From NCBI GenBank assembly GCA_028023455.1, contig JAQFVV010013094.1, forward strand, positions 124,001-188,000: a DNA stretch of 64,000 nucleotides, written 5' to 3'. Both the position numbers and the translations under genes were made by a program. Under the pieces are notes generated by a model. That model had not been told where the DNA came from and made no database searches. It saw only the letters and a program-made list of their open reading frames with translations. This document shows positions 46,346 through 58,096 of the stretch, one piece after another (the first letter of the stretch is position 1; each line of letters starts with the position of its first letter). The stretch comes from Epiperipatus broadwayi (taxonomy: Eukaryota > Onychophora > Udeonychophora > Euonychophora > Peripatidae).

Positions 46346-46493
46346 AAATTGGGTCATGTGACATAAGACTTGATTTATTTGTAATCAGGAAGTGTAATTT
46401 TTTTTTTTAAAGATATTTTTTTCTTTTTTTAAAAGGCATGTGTTTGATTTGAAATACAGGCATTCTTCATATACCTGGAACTTAATTGTAAAT

Positions 46494-46947
46494 ATAGGGG
46501 ATTTGAACACAGACTTTCATACACCCTTCAACTATCAACACTATCTCATACTACTGATACACCCAACCACCCACATATAGAAAAGATAAATAATCATTAA
46601 TATATGTATTTTATACTAAACCAGCACTCATCAGTTGGTCTAGATTATAATCTCCCACACATATATATATATATAATCAGTGCTCAGTTTATATTCAGAT
46701 AATAAATATTCATATTTTAATGGAAAGGCTTCAGTCTACTCCAACTCTTCAGCCATCCATTCCATTGCAAATCTGATAATGGAAAGCCCAAATCAGTATC
46801 AGTAGTATAAGATAGTGTGGATAGTTGAAGGGTCAGCCATCCATTCCATTGCAAATCTGATAATGGAAAGCCCAAATCAGTATCAGTAGTATAAGATAGT
46901 GTGGATAGTTGAAGGGTGCATGAAAGTCTGTGTTCAAATCCCCTATA
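46494..46947. mobile_element. FB1 element with internal 84-bp tandem duplication
   Basis: The termini ATAGGGGATTTGAACACAGA and TCTGTGTTCAAATCCCCTAT are exact complements. The left half is complete through GGAAAGGCTTCAGTC. The right half of the family is absent except for its terminal block. The junction segment is duplicated: 46750-46833 and 46834-46917 (CAGCCATCCATTCCATTGCA and onwards) are two 84-bp copies. Confidence 0.9.
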
Positions 46948-47776
46948 TTTACAATGCATTTTTTTTGTTTATTTTACAGGAAAATACAACATTATCAAAA
47001 AGAAAAGATTAAAGTAATAATAAAAATCAAAACAATATATTTATAATTATAATTTTTATTTATTTAAATGAAAAGTATATTTGTTTTCTTTAATTGCAAA
47101 ACAACAACATCTAGGTTTTATGTATAAATATTTAGAGGTAATATTGATAAAAGTATAGATTGCTACGAATATGAGACCATAAATAATCCTTGAATGTGCT
47201 AAGCTTGATTCAGAATGCTCTTATGATAAGCTTTTCTAACAATAGCATCCATGCGCTTGAAAGTTGAATGTAATAAAGATTTATATTTTATGTATGTAAA
47301 TTAATATGTTTATTGCGATAAGGAAATAGCAAACAAATTAAACATGCTCATTAAATTTTGAAAAAATATATATATTACGCTTTAATGTGTATAGGCGCGC
47401 ACAGCCACGTAAGTTTATGATTGTAAATATGGTACTTTACGATGAGTGCCTTTGGGAATTTACTTCAGTGTAACCCTATTTAAGCATTTCAATCAATCAT
47501 AAATAAGTTGGTGGTATATATAATTGTGCTGCAAATATACACGTATAAACCCATTTTCTTTTAAAGGGGACGTATTCACTTCAATGTAACTTTCTTAAAA
47601 TAAATAATTTGCTTGTCATACCGTGTGTTTAAAAATGAAATGTAGAGAAAATAGAACTCTTGGGGGAAGGAGGCGTAAACATAGATGGTTCATAGGAAAA
47701 CGATAGTCAACTTTTTTTTTTTTTGTATATAGTCTCTTTTTGTAAAGTTACTAACCGAATGTCTAACTGAAACACA
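46948..47776. other. AT-rich spacer, nothing recognised
   Basis: CpG is somewhat higher around 47390-47450. No motif was seen. Confidence 0.4.
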
Positions 47777-47872
47777 GTTCTGACTTGTGTTTGAGAATTG
47801 AGAGGTCCATGTGATGTCACTATTCCATCTTATTGGCTGTCACGTAAGCATGTTAAGGCGTATCTGTTGAAA
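47777..47872 (+). repeat. 96-bp direct repeat, first copy
   Basis: GTTCTGACTTGTGTTTGAGA through GTATCTGTTGAAA recurs at 48138-48233 with two differences (C/T at ATGTCACTATT, G/A at AAGGCGTATC). The 265-bp separation and high identity could reflect LTR-like ends, a local duplication or an assembly artefact. Confidence 0.85.
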
Positions 47873-48041
47873 GTTTTAGCTTTCACGTTATTACAATATT
47901 ATTTGTTTATGCTTAATAAATTTGATATATTTACATTTGTTAATATCATTTCATTAGATTTAAAAAATTGCTTTGTAGTAAATCGAAAGATTTCACGTTG
48001 TTTATTTATATATAATATTTAGTGAATCAAATGTGAAGGTA

Positions 48042-48128
48042 TTTAAGCTTCACACTCTTAGTTCAACATGCTTGAGTCTGGCTTATTTATATATAAATTG
48101 AGGCATAGATTAAGATCAGTCCCATCTT
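48042..48128 (-). repeat. Dispersed repeat, opposite-strand partner of 17131
   Basis: The reverse complement contains ATATATAAATAAGCCAGACTC, AAGCATGTTGAAC and AAGAGTGTGAAGCTTA, matching 17131-17213. Confidence 0.5.
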
Positions 48129-48137
48129 TTTTTAATA

Positions 48138-48233
48138 GTTCTGACTTGTGTTTGAGAATTGAGAGGTCCATGTGATGTCATTATTCCATCTTATTGGCTG
48201 TCACGTAAGCATGTTAAGGCATATCTGTTGAAA
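48138..48233 (+). repeat. 96-bp direct repeat, second copy
   Basis: It matches 47777-47872. The right flank differs (TGATTTTATG versus GTTTTAGC), so the repeat ends exactly after TTGAAA. Confidence 0.85.
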
Positions 48234-50144
48234 TGATTTTATGTATATTATCTGAATTCATTCATGCATGATAAATGTATTATTATATCGATGAATTGCA
48301 TTTATAGTCTCATAAGGAATGTAATTTTTTAAAAAAACTGTTGTAGATAATTGTTAGAACAGCCTTTACTATGCAGATTATTTAAAGTCTGTTTTATTTA
48401 TCAAAAATATAAATATTGCAAACTAAAAGCTTGATTGTCTAATTTATTTATACAAAACATTAAAGTTAAATAAGTTTATATAAATTATTTATTACATATT
48501 ACACAACAATTTAAATAAATATATATCTATATTTGCAAACTATCACCTAAAATGCATTTCAAACAAACGAATAAAGGCATCAGTAATACTCAGGGCCACT
48601 GTATGGCTAAGAGGCACTTTTATGCAAATTAAATTCCAGTGTTCACAGACTTATGAAATAAAATTTGTAAATTAAAAATAAATAAATGCAATACAAGTTT
48701 TTAATAAATACCACAGAAACAGTAGAACATAAAAAAATTATTGACACATTATCATTTTTATTTGCATATTAACTCTGGTGACTACAAAAAATGTCTAGAA
48801 ATTTTCCATGTGATGAATAATGATTAGCTTTAATTAGTAAGACTTTCATTAGCATGCTAATTAGTTTGTTAAAAATAATTCTTATTTGTTACTTTTAGTC
48901 TTATTCGGAATCTCTCATGCATAACTTGTTTATATTTTCTATTAACAAAGTTAGCTTCTCAAACGTTCATTTAATAATGGAATATTTACACTATTTCATG
49001 ATTTAATTTTCTATATGCTTCTTATTTCATTAGAATAACTTAGTCGTATTTCACATAGTATATATTATTATATACCTCCTGTACAACTCATTATCTAGGG
49101 TTGCATTACATTTACTTAAAAGAAAAAAAAATCATACTTACATTGTTTATTCAATAAATTTTAAATCATAAGTCATATCTTGCGCTTTCTTTTGCTTAAT
49201 ATTAGGCTATGGTAATAACTAAACAAAAATAAAACAATTGGTTTGTTCACTAGAATAGTTATATAACAAATATTTTAAGTACTTTTCCAATAGAGTGGCT
49301 ATATAGAAATTTCAAGGTACGGATGTTAAATCAGGGTAGTGGCATTAAATGATAACACCACTTTAATAAAATGGATGTGATTGTACTTTTTTAAAAATGT
49401 TATATATTTTAATACTGCATCACGGACAAAGTTTTATCTAGATAACAAACTTCACAATAATTCAAATCCAAGAAAAAGCAGATTAGTAAACCTGATAAGA
49501 AATAATATTGGTTTTAAAAAAAGATTTAGTATCAAAAAGAAATTCAAGCCAGTACTGTAATCAATTCCAGGAATTCATATTTCAGAATCCGCTACACTGA
49601 GCATACTATATTGGTATTTATAAAAGATGGCTGATGTCATGATAGTTGTCCAACATTTTGCAGAATTACTGTAATTATTATGAAGTGATATTTTTTAAAT
49701 AATTTTATTTTTAAATAAATTATTACTAATAGTGTGCCATTTTTTAAATTTAAATTAAGATATTTAAATAAAATTAATTTGGAAATCTAAATGTCTCCAT
49801 TTATATATAAATGTTATTAATCATTGCAATGACATGGCCCAATCTGTTTAGTTTAGCACAAGGATAGAATATATAAATAGAGTATTTAAGAGGAACTGTC
49901 ACAAAAGTAAGTAAAAAAGTAATTGTCTTATATTCAAATAAAAAATATTTACAATGTGAAGTGATTCAAAAATCCAAATATTTTCAGTTACGTATAAATT
50001 TTATTAATTACCAGGGTGTCATGCTCTTGTTGATGAAGTGCTTCTGTGCCCTATACAAAACCACACCCAGAAGCCCTGGTAACACTTCTAAAATGAATTT
50101 TGATATATTTATATATAAATTTTATCTTTTTTCTAAAACAATGT
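48234..50144. other. AT-rich spacer with one small hairpin
   Basis: ACCAGGGTGT near 50011 pairs with AGCCCTGGT near 50073, enclosing about 50 bp. Nothing else was recognised. Confidence 0.4.
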
Positions 50145-50450
50145 GGACTTTGAACATTCCATCATCAGATTTTCAATGAAATGGAAGGCGGAAGAGTTCT
50201 GAGTTGGAGTAGTTTGAAGCATGTCCATTAAAGTATGAAGATTGGCTATCTTAATATAAAGCTGAGTACTGATTGTATATATGTGTGGAGTTGGTAATCT
50301 GGACCAACTGATGAGTGCTGGTTTAGCATGAAATATGTATATTGGTGATTATTTATCTTTTCAATATGTATGTGTTCAGGCGGGTCAGCAATATAAGATG
50401 GCACTGAGAATTGTAGGTCAGGTGAAAGTCTAAGTTCAAATCCCACATTA
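50145..50450 (+). mobile_element. FB1 copy, right half
   Basis: It runs from GAACATTCCATCATCAGATT and TCAATGAAATGGAAGG through GTCCATTAAAGTATGAAG, CTGGACCAACTGATGAGTG and GGTTTAGCATGAAATATG to GTTCAAATCCCACATTACAT. The left half is absent. Confidence 0.85.
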
Positions 50451-51567
50451 CATATATAAATGCAGATGTAAACCTGTACAATGTATTAAATCAATTAATG
50501 TAAAACTTGATATGTTTGAATTTTTTTACATACTTTCTTTAATACTTCACAATTTAATTTTATATTGCAAAGAAAACTTAATGAAAATTATTCTGACAGG
50601 TTATTTTATATAACTCTCATATAGAGATAAAATATATGATATGCCTACCTTGTCAAAAATGTTTGCACACATACTTATATTTATTTATAAGCAAAAGATA
50701 AAACAACCATTAAATAGTTCACTGCAGAACAAAACCTTATTCAAAAGTTTCTCATCTTCTGTATAAATAAAATTAATTTTTGCATTTCTTTTCAATTTAT
50801 GAATTTTGAGGAATATTTTATGTGTTTTATATCTTTGAGCATACACACAAGATGATTTTTTGTTTCTAAAATTTTCTATTTTTTTTTTTTTAGAAATAAT
50901 ATTCTATACGCACATAAATACATACATCTTTAATTATTCAACAAAGTATTAGTAAAATTTTCTAACAGCATAATGATATTACTTTAAATTCGAATATACA
51001 TTTGCAATGAATTAACAACTATCTACCAAGATTGTCTAAGAAGTCTAAATGATTTGTCCAATTTGCACATTAGCCTTACTTTGAAGAAAGTAAACAGCTA
51101 TATGTTTGTTATGTAAATAAAACAACTAATTACAATAGAAAAATAATCACTATGAAATTATTTTATAGCATATGATTAGTTTTCCCTAAGGAATACATTA
51201 TAAATCTAAAATGATAACAAATGTACAATTGACAAAGAGTTAATTATAAATACATAGGAATATAATCAATTGGTAAGATGTTTGATGGACACAGAATGTT
51301 TATAGATGAGAGATCACTACCATTTCTCTAGCAAAAATGAGCTTATGTTTTGTACTAAGTGAACTTACAAATGTTGTAAGAGTTTCTAAGTTGGATAAAA
51401 GCTTAAAATATACTAACTGGTTTGTTTGATTATAAAAGACATATTAGGCTTCAAGTTATTTGCTAATTAAAATGTTAGGTTTTAATGAAAAATCATTTTG
51501 GAATCTCAACTAATAAGAATTCTGCTGATAAACTTAAAAAAAAAAAGATCACACATAAAAGTGCTAA
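50451..51567. other. AT-rich spacer, nothing recognised
   Basis: No feature was seen. Confidence 0.45.
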
Positions 51568-51760
51568 GTTATATATAGAGTAAGTTAAAAACAAATTCTT
51601 ATGAAGCTTCAAAAATACCCTCAACCTCAGACCGCGGTTTCTACCTCTAGCGTCATCAGTGCACCTCACTGATGACGCTAGAGGTAGAAACCGCGGTCTG
51701 AGGTTGAGGGTATTTTTGAAGCTTCATAAGAGTTTGTTTTTAACTTACTCTATATATAAC
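51568..51760. mobile_element. FB4 palindrome, 94-bp arms, 5-bp loop
   Basis: 51568-51661 is the reverse complement of 51667-51760 with one mismatch. The ends GTTATATATAGAGTAAGTTA and TATAAC are inverted, and the loop is CACCT. The arm contains CTGATGACGCTAGAGGTA followed by GAAACCGCGGTCTGAGG. The near-identity of the arms indicates a very young inversion or active hairpin repair. The GC-rich centre contrasts with the surroundings. Confidence 0.95.
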
Positions 51761-52014
51761 ATTTGTAAATAGGAGCTTTATTAAAATTAGGTCATATGAC
51801 TTGATTTTTTATCAAGTGCTAAGTTCTATACATTAATATTAATGTCATTCACTTAAAAAAATGTTGAGTCTAAGAAAACCTATATAAAAATAGTTAAATG
51901 CTTTAATGCCGGAAGTTCATAAGATGTTTGAGTATAAAGTGTTAGGTTGGCTTGATTTATGGATTTTGAGCTCCAGAATCTGCCCCCCCCCCTATATCTG
52001 CAGTAAATCATGTA

Positions 52015-52402
52015 CTTGAAAACAGCCTACCTTCATCTGGGGAAAAAGACTGACCTTAGGTCAACATGGGTGTGACAAGAATCTCGGCCTCATGGTGGCC
52101 TTTGAGCATTCCACCATCAGATTTTCAATTGGATGGACGGTTGAAGAGTTGGAGTGTGGAGTAGATTGAAGCCTGTCCATTAAAGTATGAGAATTGGCTA
52201 TCTTAATATATATCTGAGCACTTATAGCATATATATGTAGAGGTGGTAACTGGACCAACTGATGATTGCTGGTTTAGCATGAAATACAAATATTGGTGAT
52301 TGTTTATCTTTCCGACATATACGTGTTCAAGTGTATCAGTGTTATGAGATAGTGTGGAGAGTGGTGAGTCATGTGAAAGTCTGTGCTCATATACTCTATA
52401 TA
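52015..52402 (+). mobile_element. FB1 copy with 5' extension
   Basis: It begins with the extended segment (CTTGAAAACAGCC, GACCTTAGGTCAACATGG, CATTCCACCATCAGATTTTC), continues through GTCCATTAAAGTATGAG, CTGGACCAACTGATGATTG and TTAGCATGAAATACA, and ends GTCTGTGCTCATATACTCTA. It belongs to the GAGCAC-end subfamily of 17391 and 58598. Confidence 0.85.
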
Positions 52403-52970
52403 TTACATATACAGACACAGGTATATAATAAGCCTGTGTGTTTCAGTTATTAATACGATAAGTAAAATACAAACATAATAATGGAGTAAATCATTGTAAT
52501 GCATCTTTTAAATAGAATTGTTTTTTTTTCTTCTGTAGATTTGTTTATTTTTATGAATTTATTCCCATATTTCTCTCCACAAAGAGTAAAGCACCTTTAA
52601 TGCATTTTAGTAGGATAAATAAAAAAAGCTTCAGTTTTGATTAAATTTTATTTGAGGAGATGACACGATGAATTGAATAAACTAGTAAACAAAACAATCA
52701 AATACTTTATTGCTCAGGAGATCATATGAAGTTCGAGTTCATAAATATTAGAGATGAGAAGTGTTTCTGAACTTTGAGTTCCAAAATCCACTGCTCTATT
52801 ACTTCATTAAATCCAGAGCAAGTGATAATCTAATGATTATAGTTTGCTCATGGTGTTAAAGATTAAAAAAAAAAAATTGTTGCAGAGTAAGTTAAAAGAC
52901 AGATCACACGATATCAGTAAACAGACTAAAGTATTACTACATGATGTATTTGGAAATATTCATCTATTCG
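52403..52970. other. AT-rich spacer, nothing recognised
   Basis: No feature was seen. Confidence 0.4.
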
Positions 52971-53077
52971 TCAAGTATTGGTGGTCGAGAGGTCAGCGAC
53001 AGCTGCTTTACAAGCAGTTATCCCGGTTTAGCGGGTTCGCTTCCCGGCTGATGCTACGACACATGAGAAAAAAAAAA
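52971..53077 (+). mobile_element. tRNA-derived SINE S1
   Basis: TCAAGTATTGGTGGTCGAGA, GCTTTACAAGCAG, B-box GGGTTCGCTTCC, GATGCTACGACACATGAG and poly-A. The flanks ATTCATCTATTCG (52958-52970) and ATTCAACTATTGG (53078-53090) agree at 11 of 13 positions and are the likely target duplication. Confidence 0.88.
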
Positions 53078-53090
53078 ATTCAACTATTGG

Positions 53091-54378
53091 TTTTATATAG
53101 TTATTGAAAAAATCCTCTTAAATATTTTGTTTTTTCATTTTCTTTATTTTGTTTTGTTTGAAGTCATAATATCCCACCCTTTATAAACTATGTATTATAT
53201 GTTTAATAAAAATAAAATTGTCAAATATCTTTGATTTCTTACATTGTTTTTTTAATCTTATGAATTATTTTAATTTGATGATGCTTTTGTCCAACACCCC
53301 TTTTTTAATATGGCAATGTTCTAGGGAAATCCCAAGATGGACACTCTACCTATTACCCAAAACTACGCAAGGCAAACAAATAAAGAAAACAATATATTAA
53401 GTATGCACATTTTGTAATCTATATATAAGACAAATAGATGAATTAATAAATGTATAATTTATTAATTCATTTATTTTTGTCATTAGTATATTACATAATC
53501 TGTACAACTATATATACATTTCTTCAAGGCTTCATAATGCAGAGATTAGGCATCTAGTTTCTAATCTTCCAATCTGGGTTCAAATTGTGATCGAATACCC
53601 CCTCCCCCGCAGGTTTTAATAAGCCTTAGGATTTTTAGGGTTTTTGTTTCTCAGATAGCTAAAATCAGTCGGCACAATTATAATCAAATATTTTTAGCAG
53701 TAAATAAAATAAGAATATAAAACTGCTCAAATCCCTACAACTTCATAAATTGACAAGCTGATAAATAATACCTTACCTTTCACTGTTTCTCCAGTAGGGC
53801 TACGGAATGGTGTTTGAGCTGATATAAATTTGTTTACTTTTTCCACCCACTATGTTTTGTTTTAATATGTGGATATTAGAATTACCATATTAAAAGGGAA
53901 TTTAAATTTAAAAATAACACCACAAATATAAAGGATTTGGCTATATTATCATAAAAAAGAATATAACCAAGAAAGAAAAGGTTTATGATTATTTATTATC
54001 ATTATTAAACATATAAAGCATGGAATTATAAGAAAGCATATATAGTTAAAGCAAAAAAAAAAAAATCACTGAAGTTATTTCAATTATTTTTATATTTTTC
54101 AACAATAATTATTCGCTGTGGAATCTGACTAAAGGTAAAACAGAAAAATAATTAAATTTTAATTTCCTAATGACTTCTTCTTTGCTGAAAATCATCCTTC
54201 TGCTATTTGATCTATAGTGAATTTACATCTCATATAAACATTATTAAAATAAATAGTATTTTCTATATCATTTCATTAAAAAGCTTTTCTCATGAAATGT
54301 AAAAAATATTACAAATGAATGGAAAATTATACATAAAGCAGTATAAATAAAATTGTATAGTTTATGTATTATTTATTC
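53091..54378. other. AT-rich spacer with a faint tRNA-like trace
   Basis: 53528-53595 contains GGCTTCATAATGCAGAG, CATCTAGTTTCTAATC and CTGGGTTCAAATTGTGATCG, which could be an eroded tRNA-SINE head. Nothing else is recognised. Confidence 0.35.
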
Positions 54379-54844
54379 TGTATTATAACGGAAATAGTTA
54401 TCTCGTACGGTTGAGTTATTATTTGTACCTTCAGCTATATTTATTTCGATTATTTTATTCTATATTATACTTATTTATTATATCCATTTATTCTTTTCAT
54501 AACTTTTATTTCTATCCATTTATTGTTTACAGCTTAGATTCTTTATTATCTTATTTATTATTTTAACCAACGCCGTTACAATACAAGCAGAGAGCTAATA
54601 TAGATACAAACTTAATTTCATATCTATACCCTTGATCGAACCCTAAGGCAATACGTACATATTATCTTGGCGTTATTTTTCCCGACCAAGATACCCTCGG
54701 CTGCTGAACAACGCAAACTATTTCAAAGAAACTTAACTAATGTCCAGCGCTTGCTATTTATTTTTTAGAATTGGGATTTCGCACGAACAAGCAGCACATG
54801 AATATCTTAAACAAATCAGTATGCCCCTTTAATCACTACTTACA
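54379..54844 (-). mobile_element. Candidate LTR, minus strand, with adjacent polypurine tract
   Basis: Read on the minus strand, AGGGGGGAAAC (54845-54855) is a polypurine tract directly followed by TGTAAGTAGTGATTAAAGGG. The block ends CCGTTATAATACA at 54379, giving TG..CA ends and 466 bp. TATTGTAACGGCG also occurs inside at about 54570. No second LTR is in the window, so this may be a 3' LTR with a truncated internal part. Confidence 0.5.
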
Positions 54845-54855
54845 GTTTCCCCCCT

Positions 54856-55344
54856 GTCGTAGTTTGGTGATAGGAGAATAAAGCAAGGATTCGAAATTTA
54901 ATGACAAATATGTTTAATAATAATATTCACACTTTATATAAAAAATTACATTATAATAATAATAATAAACACACACTTATAAAATACATGGCTATAATAA
55001 ACATATGAAACTAGATCAGATATTAAAGTTCTTAAAGTCCTGTTGATAGAGTTCTATTTTATCAAATCATTAATTTTATATTTAGTTATGAATAGTAGAC
55101 AAATGAAAATGCATGCATGCTTTTACCTAGGCTTTGTTGTAATTGTCCCATGGGTATTTCTTCCGAGCGCTCTTGATTAACCTCCTCAGTTTGTGGGGTT
55201 AGTTTCGTTCCAGTTCTGCTTGTTGATTCCTTAGGTTCTCCATTAACTTCCTCAGTTTGTGGGGTTATTTTCATCCAGTTTGCTGGTTGATTCTTTAGGT
55301 TGAGTTTCAATTGACAACTACAGAAGCGGCGGTCCCTCTAGCAG
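54856..55344 (-). other. Possible 3' internal region of the LTR element
   Basis: On the minus strand 55310-55086 encodes a 74-residue frame with a duplicated motif, ITPQTEEVNGEPKE and LTPQTEEVNQERSEE, reflecting a DNA duplication of about 80 bp. No protease, RT or integrase motif is present. Assignment to the neighbouring LTR is by position only. Confidence 0.35.
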
Positions 55345-55645
55345 GTCAGGCAAAGATCTTACATTGCGAGTCAGTGATGAGACGGCTCGAATCCGAACCT
55401 ACGTCCCTTTAACGCCACTAGCCACGCACTTCTTCCATTTTCTTTTTAGCTGTTGCTTCTCTAAAGTCTCTACTAGCAATGCCAGACAAAAATTGTAATT
55501 TTATTAATCTCTTTCTTTGTTCATTGTTTTTAAAATTTTTAATTAAGACTTAGATTTCCAACCAATTCGTATCATTATGTTTCTTTATTTAATTAGTGGC
55601 TGGAATGTAAGTCCCAATTAATTTAACACATCAGGCAAAGATCTT
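55345..55645. mobile_element. Insertion of about 270 bp bounded by a 15-bp direct repeat
   Basis: TCAGGCAAAGATCTT occurs at 55346-55360 and again at 55631-55645. The enclosed 55361-55630 starts GC-rich, with a B-box-like GGCTCGAATCC at 55393, and becomes AT-rich. A 15-bp direct repeat is the size of a LINE-type target duplication, so this may be a SINE-like insertion of another family, but no A box was identified. Confidence 0.45.
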
Positions 55646-56254
55646 CTTTGATAACATTTCTTTGTCCGTGGAATTTAATTGGTCCAACAGACTTTCACAC
55701 CTACGGCCATATTGTTTCTTTTTATATATCACATATTACATTTATTTTATTTAAAGTTTACAATTCATTCATTTTTTCTTTCACATTTACGTTTTACATT
55801 TATTTTAATTTGTTATTATATATTTTTTAAAAGAGAGAAGAAACGCATTTTTTTTTATGCATCCACTTCCCCTCTTCCACAATAAACAAAAATAATTTCT
55901 AGCATTTGACTTATAAGAGAGAAAGAGTCGCATTTCTTTATTTATGCAGCCCCCCTCCCCTTCTCTTACTATTACAAAATCCACAGTAATTTTGACATTA
56001 GAATTTCAATTTTTTTTCTTTTCCTTCCTTTTTTTAAAAAAAAATTTATTAGCTAATTTATTTCACTTTTATTACTTTCTAATTTTATTAATAAATATAT
56101 ATGTCTGTCGACGACTTTACGTGGTCGTCACAGTATATTGTTATTTTATATAGTTGATTCTTTGAGCTTATATTGAATCTCTATATAGTAATTTTATTCT
56201 GTTTTATTGATGTTTAATTTTGCTATTGCTGTTAATTTAGTTCCATTATAGACA
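55646..56254. other. Pyrimidine-rich AT spacer
   Basis: Long T/C-rich tracts on the plus strand (for example 55855-56000). No conserved motif was seen. Confidence 0.4.
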
Positions 56255-56490
56255 GTAGATGGTGTTCCAGTAGCAATAATTGGTTTGGAAAAAGATAAGG
56301 GGAATTTAGATATAAAGGCTGTAGAGTTGACAAGGATTATGTTGTGGAAATGGGATGGAGCAGAATATGGAAAAACTTAGACTGGGGAATGTAAAATTAA
56401 ATAGCTAACAAGTTTTTCTTGGTATAATTGCCGACAGATTCTTGACTTCGTTTAAGAAGAAGCTACAGTACATCACATCACACCACATCT
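56255..56490 (+). pseudogene. LINE 3' tail, same family as 40341
   Basis: GGTTTGGAAAAAGATAAGGG, GATATAAAGGCTGTAGAGT, TTGTGGAAATGGGATGGAG and TTCTTGACTTCGTTTAAGAA align with 40908-41130. It ends in CATCACATCACACCACATC, a short-repeat tail also seen at 60575. It is severely 5'-truncated. Confidence 0.7.
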
Positions 56491-57992
56491 ATTTAATATT
56501 AAAATAGATGCTTAACATTTGAAAAGGGCACAAACCAGGTGCCAAAAAATGCTTTCATATGTAATTACTATTAATGTATTTATATAGCTGTTGTATATGA
56601 TTTTTTATTATTTATTATAATACTATAACATTATGTTATAGGAAAAATGAAAGTGAAATTAATTTCAATTATAATCTATTTAATCATCCATAAAAATTAC
56701 TTATCATTTTAGTTGACATTTATATTTTTCTATTTCCTGTATATGTCTAAATTTGGGTTTTGTTTGATTATGAACTAAAAAAAATTAGATCAATTTATGA
56801 AATTACCAGAAGAAAATCTATAGAATAGAATCTTGTAATTAGTGATATGTAAAATCCATTAGAAGAATGCTGAAAGCAAGAGACAACTTTCTTGGAATAA
56901 TAGTAATGTACCAAAATGGGCTAGATTAAAATAAAATTAATCCAGGTAAACATTAATTTTAAAAAAAGATTATTGTAGTGGATTAGTTGACGACAGCAAA
57001 GTGATTTTCTAAAAATTAGTGATAAGCCCCCATTACATCACTTCTTTAAGCTCAAATTATAGATATAAGTTGAACATATAGAATATTGCATTAGCAAATC
57101 ATGAAATGATGAATATTAATTCCATATTATTTTTTAAATATGTGAATATCATTTTATAAGATGTTCTGAAATAAAAAAAAGAAAATATTTGTTACATTTC
57201 ATTTAAACTTAAGTGTAAAATCATTCCTAGCAAATCATAGAAGTTACTCCTAATCAACTTATAGGGAAAGAAGACCATTCTAATAACTTTACTTAGCATT
57301 AAGATCTTACACAAGGCAGATGGGGAAAAAGACATCAATGTTTTATTCCATAAAACAAAATCTTTAAAAAATCCAAGATAAATTATTAAACATATTAAAA
57401 ATAAACTGAGCATTTTGTGAGTAAATTAACAAAAGTGAATTTGAAAAACTTAGTTAAAACAAAAGTTTATATAATAGTATGTAAGTTGCTTGATAGGTCA
57501 TGTGACATTTGAGCATCAGTATTGAAAAATAAACACAACAATTTTATTCAATTGATTAAATGAGATAATATTTATTTTTACTTTAGTTAGCTAAGAATCT
57601 TATTGTAAAACTTTAAACAACTAGCCACTGGAATAATTCTAGACCTACTGAATATTCCAGTGTGGTATTGCAAAGTTTAGATATAGGCATTTTGAAAGTG
57701 ATGATAAATTAATTTTTTTATTATATCTTAGAAATATATAATCAATGCATTTTTTTTGTTAATATCCTTTTTATTTTATTTTATAATTAATATTTATAAT
57801 ACATGTGGTAACTCTGCACATGGATTTAAGTCTATGTACTGTGTTAAGTCTACGTACTGTGTTATGCTAATGTTAATTTGAAATGCATTTATTTGCATAA
57901 TTACAAATTAAATGCATTGTTATTGTTATTATATATACTCAACAAGTTAGTACAAAATTTTACAACTTGAAGATTATTGAGGCACAAGAATG
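56491..57992. other. AT-rich spacer, nothing recognised
   Basis: A short direct repeat, AAGTCTATGTACTGTGTT and AAGTCTACGTACTGTGTT, lies at about 57828-57863. No other feature was seen. Confidence 0.4.
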
Positions 57993-58096
57993 GTCAAGCA
58001 TTGATGGTCAAGAGGTCAGTGACAGCTGCTTTACAAGCAGTTGTCCCGGGATAGCGGGTTCACTTCCCGGCTGATGCTATGACACATGAGAAAAAA
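57993..58096 (+). mobile_element. tRNA-derived SINE S1
   Basis: TCAAGCATTGATGGTCAAGA, GCTTTACAAGCAGTTGTCCC, B-box GGGTTCACTTCC, GATGCTATGACACATGAG and poly-A. It is closest to the 52971 copy, sharing GTCAG(C/T)GACAGCTGC, so the two form a subfamily. The target duplication is short or eroded (AAGAAT on both sides). Confidence 0.88.

Noticed and set aside
50011-50082. ACCAGGG..CCCTGGT hairpin as an RNA gene
   Set aside because: Short, unpaired in the middle and single in the window, with no evidence for a structured RNA.
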